From Pseudomonadota bacterium (GTDB lineage Bacteria > Pseudomonadota > Gammaproteobacteria > Steroidobacterales > Steroidobacteraceae), in the NCBI GenBank assembly GCA_018241445.1, contig JAFEDT010000017.1, forward strand, positions 62,001 to 126,000: 64,000 bases of DNA, written 5' to 3'. A program made the translations under genes and the position numbers. Positions 61,810 through 64,000 of the stretch are shown here, piece by piece. The stretch's first letter is position 1; the number at the start of each line of letters is the position of its first letter. The notes beneath the pieces are model-generated. The model saw nothing but the letters and a program-made list of their open reading frames with translations, was not told the origin of the DNA and did not search any database.

Positions 61810-64000
61810 CTACCGAGGCAGCCCGCCCAGACGCTGCGCAATTCGCAGCGGGTAGTAGCCCGTCTCGCCGAATCGCTGCTGCAACACGCCGCGTGCCTTC
61901 AACAGCAGCGCCCGCGCGCCGGTCGCATCTCCGTGCGCAACCAGAGACTGGGCCTGCACATTCTCAAACACCGCGTAGCGCCAGGCCTCAGGGCGGTCCG
62001 GTGCGGGGTCCGCGGGCGGATAGCGCGCGATCAGCAATTCTCGCGCCTCACGCAGGTTGGCGTCCGCGGTCGTGACGTCTCCCACTGCCAGGCGCGCATC
62101 GGCAAGGTTCAGCAGCACCTGGTCGAGCATCCAGTGATGACGCGCCCGCGCCACCGCCTCCGCGCGCCGCAAGTTGGTGAGAGCTGATTTCGCATCCCCC
62201 AGGAAGATCTGCGCCATCGCGAGGCTGTTGAGCGGCGCGATGACGTCGTCGTGGTCGGCCGCCTTGGATCTGGCATCGATAGCAAACGCCTGTTCGAACA
62301 GCGGCACGGACTCGCGAACCTTGCCAGCCATCAACAGGGAGCGCCCCAGGTTGTTGGCGCCAAAAGATACCTGGGGATGATCGGGTCCGTAGATCTGGCG
62401 CAGCAACGGCAGCGCCCGCGCCAACAAAGCCGCCGATTCCTCGTAGCGCCCCTGGTCGTAGATGGCCGCGCCAAGGTTGTTCAGGGTCTCCACCGTCTGG
62501 GCATCGCGGCTGCCACGCGCCCGCTCGCTCAGTGTCAGCGACTCCCTGAAGGCCGTTTCCGCCTGCGGCAGTTGCCGCTTGAAGTAGTAGACGCTGCCCA
62601 GGATGCCCAGCGTCTGCGCCAGCATCCGCGAATCCGGCGGCACCCGGCGGCGATCCTGCGTCAGTGCTTCATTGCACAGTTTCTGCGCCTCATCCAGCTG
62701 GTCGTCCTGCACCAGCGCATCGGCGAGCCCGGTGATGGCGGCGGACCGTTGGACGCTCGTCGGGTCCAGGTGCTGCCGCGCCAGCGCGACAGCCTCGCGC
62801 AGTACCTTCTCCGCCTGCTTGTAGTCCCCGGCGCGGTTGTAGGTTTTTCCCGCCGCGATCAGGTTGCCAATGACCTCGGGGGGCGCCGCTTGGCCGCGCG
62901 CCAGATCCTCGCGAGCCTGCGCGAGCAGCGCGATGGCCTGCGGGTACAACCCCAGCCCCAAATACGCCTGGCCCATGGCGCTGCGCAGACTGCCCCGCAC
63001 CGCGGGCTCACCCTCCAGACCCGCCCCGACACTTTGCACACCGCGGTCCAGCACCTGACGCACCGTGACACGGTTGCCCTGGTTCTCCCCGGGGTCGGCG
63101 AGCTGGAACAGCGACACCATAAAACGGCTGACGTTGTCAGCGGTGCGCGCCTGCTGGCGGGCCAGATCGCGCTGCCGCTGCGCGCTGATGCCCGCCAGCA
63201 GCGAGATCACGGCGAGACCGCCTATGGCGCCAACCGCTGCCCGGCGCAAAACTCGGCGGCGGCGCGCGCGGGCGCGGCTGAGCGTGGCGAACCGCTGTGC
63301 GGCTTCGTCAGACAGCAACCGCTGCTGTTGCAACTGCCTCAGGGCGGCGAGCTTGCCGGGCGCGGCGGCGAGCCAGGCGTCGCCCCGGCCGTGGCTCTCC
63401 CAGGTATGGACGTCGCGCATCAACTCGTCGCGCTGATGCAGCAGGGCGGCCTCTTCCCGCAGATAGCGGGTGGCGCGTGGCCAGCACTGCAGCAGCGCCT
63501 CGTGGGCGAAGAACACCACCGGCTCGCTGCCGCGCATATCGGTGATGCACAGGCGTGCGGCGATCAGCCGATCCAGCAGCGAGCGCACACCCGTGCCGGC
63601 AGCGAAGCGCGACAGCGGTGCGTAGCGGCGTGTCGCGATCACCGACTCATCCACCGCTGTCAACTCGCGCAGGACCGCGGGCAGCTCGCTCGCTCCGCCT
63701 GCGGCCTCAACCACGCCCTCCGCGACCGCGACCAGCGAACCGCGCAGTCCGCCCTCCCCCTGCGCCGGCTGGTATACGTCCCATTTCAGCAGCGTGCCGT
63801 CGCGATGTTCGTACAGCTGCTCCAGCGCGTATTCCAGCAGCGGCAGGGATTCCGGGCTCGCCATGGCGTCGCGCAGGATCTCGCGATCGAGCGATACGCC
63901 ACCACGCATCTCGAAGGTCAGGCCGGCCGCCGCAGCCGGCTCGCGTATCATGTCGGCGAGCTCATCGGCACGCGGCGGCAGCAGCAGGTACGGCGACGTG
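61810..64000 (-). CDS. STAND-type NTPase/TPR protein, N-terminus beyond window
   Basis: C-terminal 730 residues of a larger protein; the frame is open to the window edge. The first visible part (LLLPPRADELADMIREPAAA; LPLLEYALEQLYEHRDG) matches the end of the nSTAND1-type ATPase module. It is followed by a winged-helix-like stretch (SRFAAGTGVRSLLDRLIAAR). One membrane helix lies near 63210 (AAVGAIGGLAVISLLAGIS), and the rest is about eight or more TPR units (e.g. LNNLGAAIYDQGRYEESAAL). Such proteins usually carry an N-terminal effector or DNA-binding domain, which is outside the window. Confidence 0.8.
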   Translation of the reverse strand, partial: TSPYLLLPPRADELADMIREPAAAAGLTFEMRGGVSLDREILRDAMASPESLPLLEYALEQLYEHRDGTLLKWDVYQPAQGEGGLRGSLVAVAEGVVEAAGGASELPAVLRELTAVDESVIATRRYAPLSRFAAGTGVRSLLDRLIAARLCITDMRGSEPVVFFAHEALLQCWPRATRYLREEAALLHQRDELMRDVHTWESHGRGDAWLAAAPGKLAALRQLQQQRLLSDEAAQRFATLSRARARRRRVLRRAAVGAIGGLAVISLLAGISAQRQRDLARQQARTADNVSRFMVSLFQLADPGENQGNRVTVRQVLDRGVQSVGAGLEGEPAVRGSLRSAMGQAYLGLGLYPQAIALLAQAREDLARGQAAPPEVIGNLIAAGKTYNRAGDYKQAEKVLREAVALARQHLDPTSVQRSAAITGLADALVQDDQLDEAQKLCNEALTQDRRRVPPDSRMLAQTLGILGSVYYFKRQLPQAETAFRESLTLSERARGSRDAQTVETLNNLGAAIYDQGRYEESAALLARALPLLRQIYGPDHPQVSFGANNLGRSLLMAGKVRESVPLFEQAFAIDARSKAADHDDVIAPLNSLAMAQIFLGDAKSALTNLRRAEAVARARHHWMLDQVLLNLADARLAVGDVTTADANLREARELLIARYPPADPAPDRPEAWRYAVFENVQAQSLVAHGDATGARALLLKARGVLQQRFGETGYYPLRIAQRLGGLPR

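Overview
The window is GC-rich chromosomal DNA from a gammaproteobacterium. This rests on gene order: maf/yceD-rpmF-plsX-fabH beside divergent rluC and rne; exbB-exbD-msbA-lpxK-Trm112-kdsB; lolC/E/D; rpoE-rseA-rseB...lepA-lepB-rnc-era-recO-pdxJ-acpS. The imuABC cassette, the DUF4845 gene between lepB and rnc, the DUF1674 gene at the head of sdh and a PEP-CTERM-type protein point towards the Xanthomonadales/Nevskiales/Steroidobacter side of the class. That placement is inference. No rRNA, tRNA, insertion sequence, prophage or CRISPR array was seen.

Layout. 1-5.9 kb: an SOS mutagenesis operon lexA-imuA-imuB-dnaE2 read leftward from one LexA-box promoter; dnaE2 runs off the left edge. 6.4-6.8 kb: an alanine-zipper lipoprotein. 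6.8-12.2 kb: a leftward yceD-rpmF-plsX-fabH-O-methyltransferase operon, then maf and rluC. 12.2-15.1 kb: rne with a long 5' leader. 15.2-17.4 kb: a LMW tyrosine phosphatase, an EamA transporter and a glycine-zipper lipoprotein. 17.6-26.4 kb: outer-membrane biogenesis (kdsB, Trm112, lpxK, msbA, exbDB, DUF2062, lolDEC). 26.5-32.1 kb: a small exported protein, a class III cyclase, mfd and csiV.

32.0-39.5 kb is the most accessory stretch: an Xre-RES toxin-antitoxin pair overlapping an MFS transporter gene, a convergent pair of related exported WGGGH (Kelch/propeller-like) proteins, and a LOV-GGDEF protein in which both active motifs are degenerate. 39.5-56.2 kb is a nearly continuous leftward block: DUF1674-sdhCDAB-sdhE-rpoE-rseA-rseB-glutaredoxin, lepA-lepB-DUF4845-rnc-era-recO, then pdxJ-acpS-exonuclease-rlmD-nagZ-LOV/GGDEF. 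A sigma-E-type promoter inside sdhE would let rpoE autoregulate apart from the sdh promoter. 56.3-64 kb: ygfZ, murI, lysS, prfB with its programmed frameshift, a PEP-CTERM-like exported protein, and the C-terminal part of a large STAND-TPR protein that runs off the right edge.

Most of the window is conserved housekeeping DNA. The less ordinary items are the shortened ImuB palm, the sdhE-rpoE coupling with an internal sigma-E promoter, the Xre-RES-MFS operon with direct-repeat operators, the doubly degenerate LOV-GGDEF protein, the convergent WGGGH pair, a hairpin-bearing repeat found at two convergent gene ends, a perfect palindrome in the lepA promoter, and 16-bp tandem repeats in front of ygfZ and the sdh operon. 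I found no clear wholly new multi-gene system.
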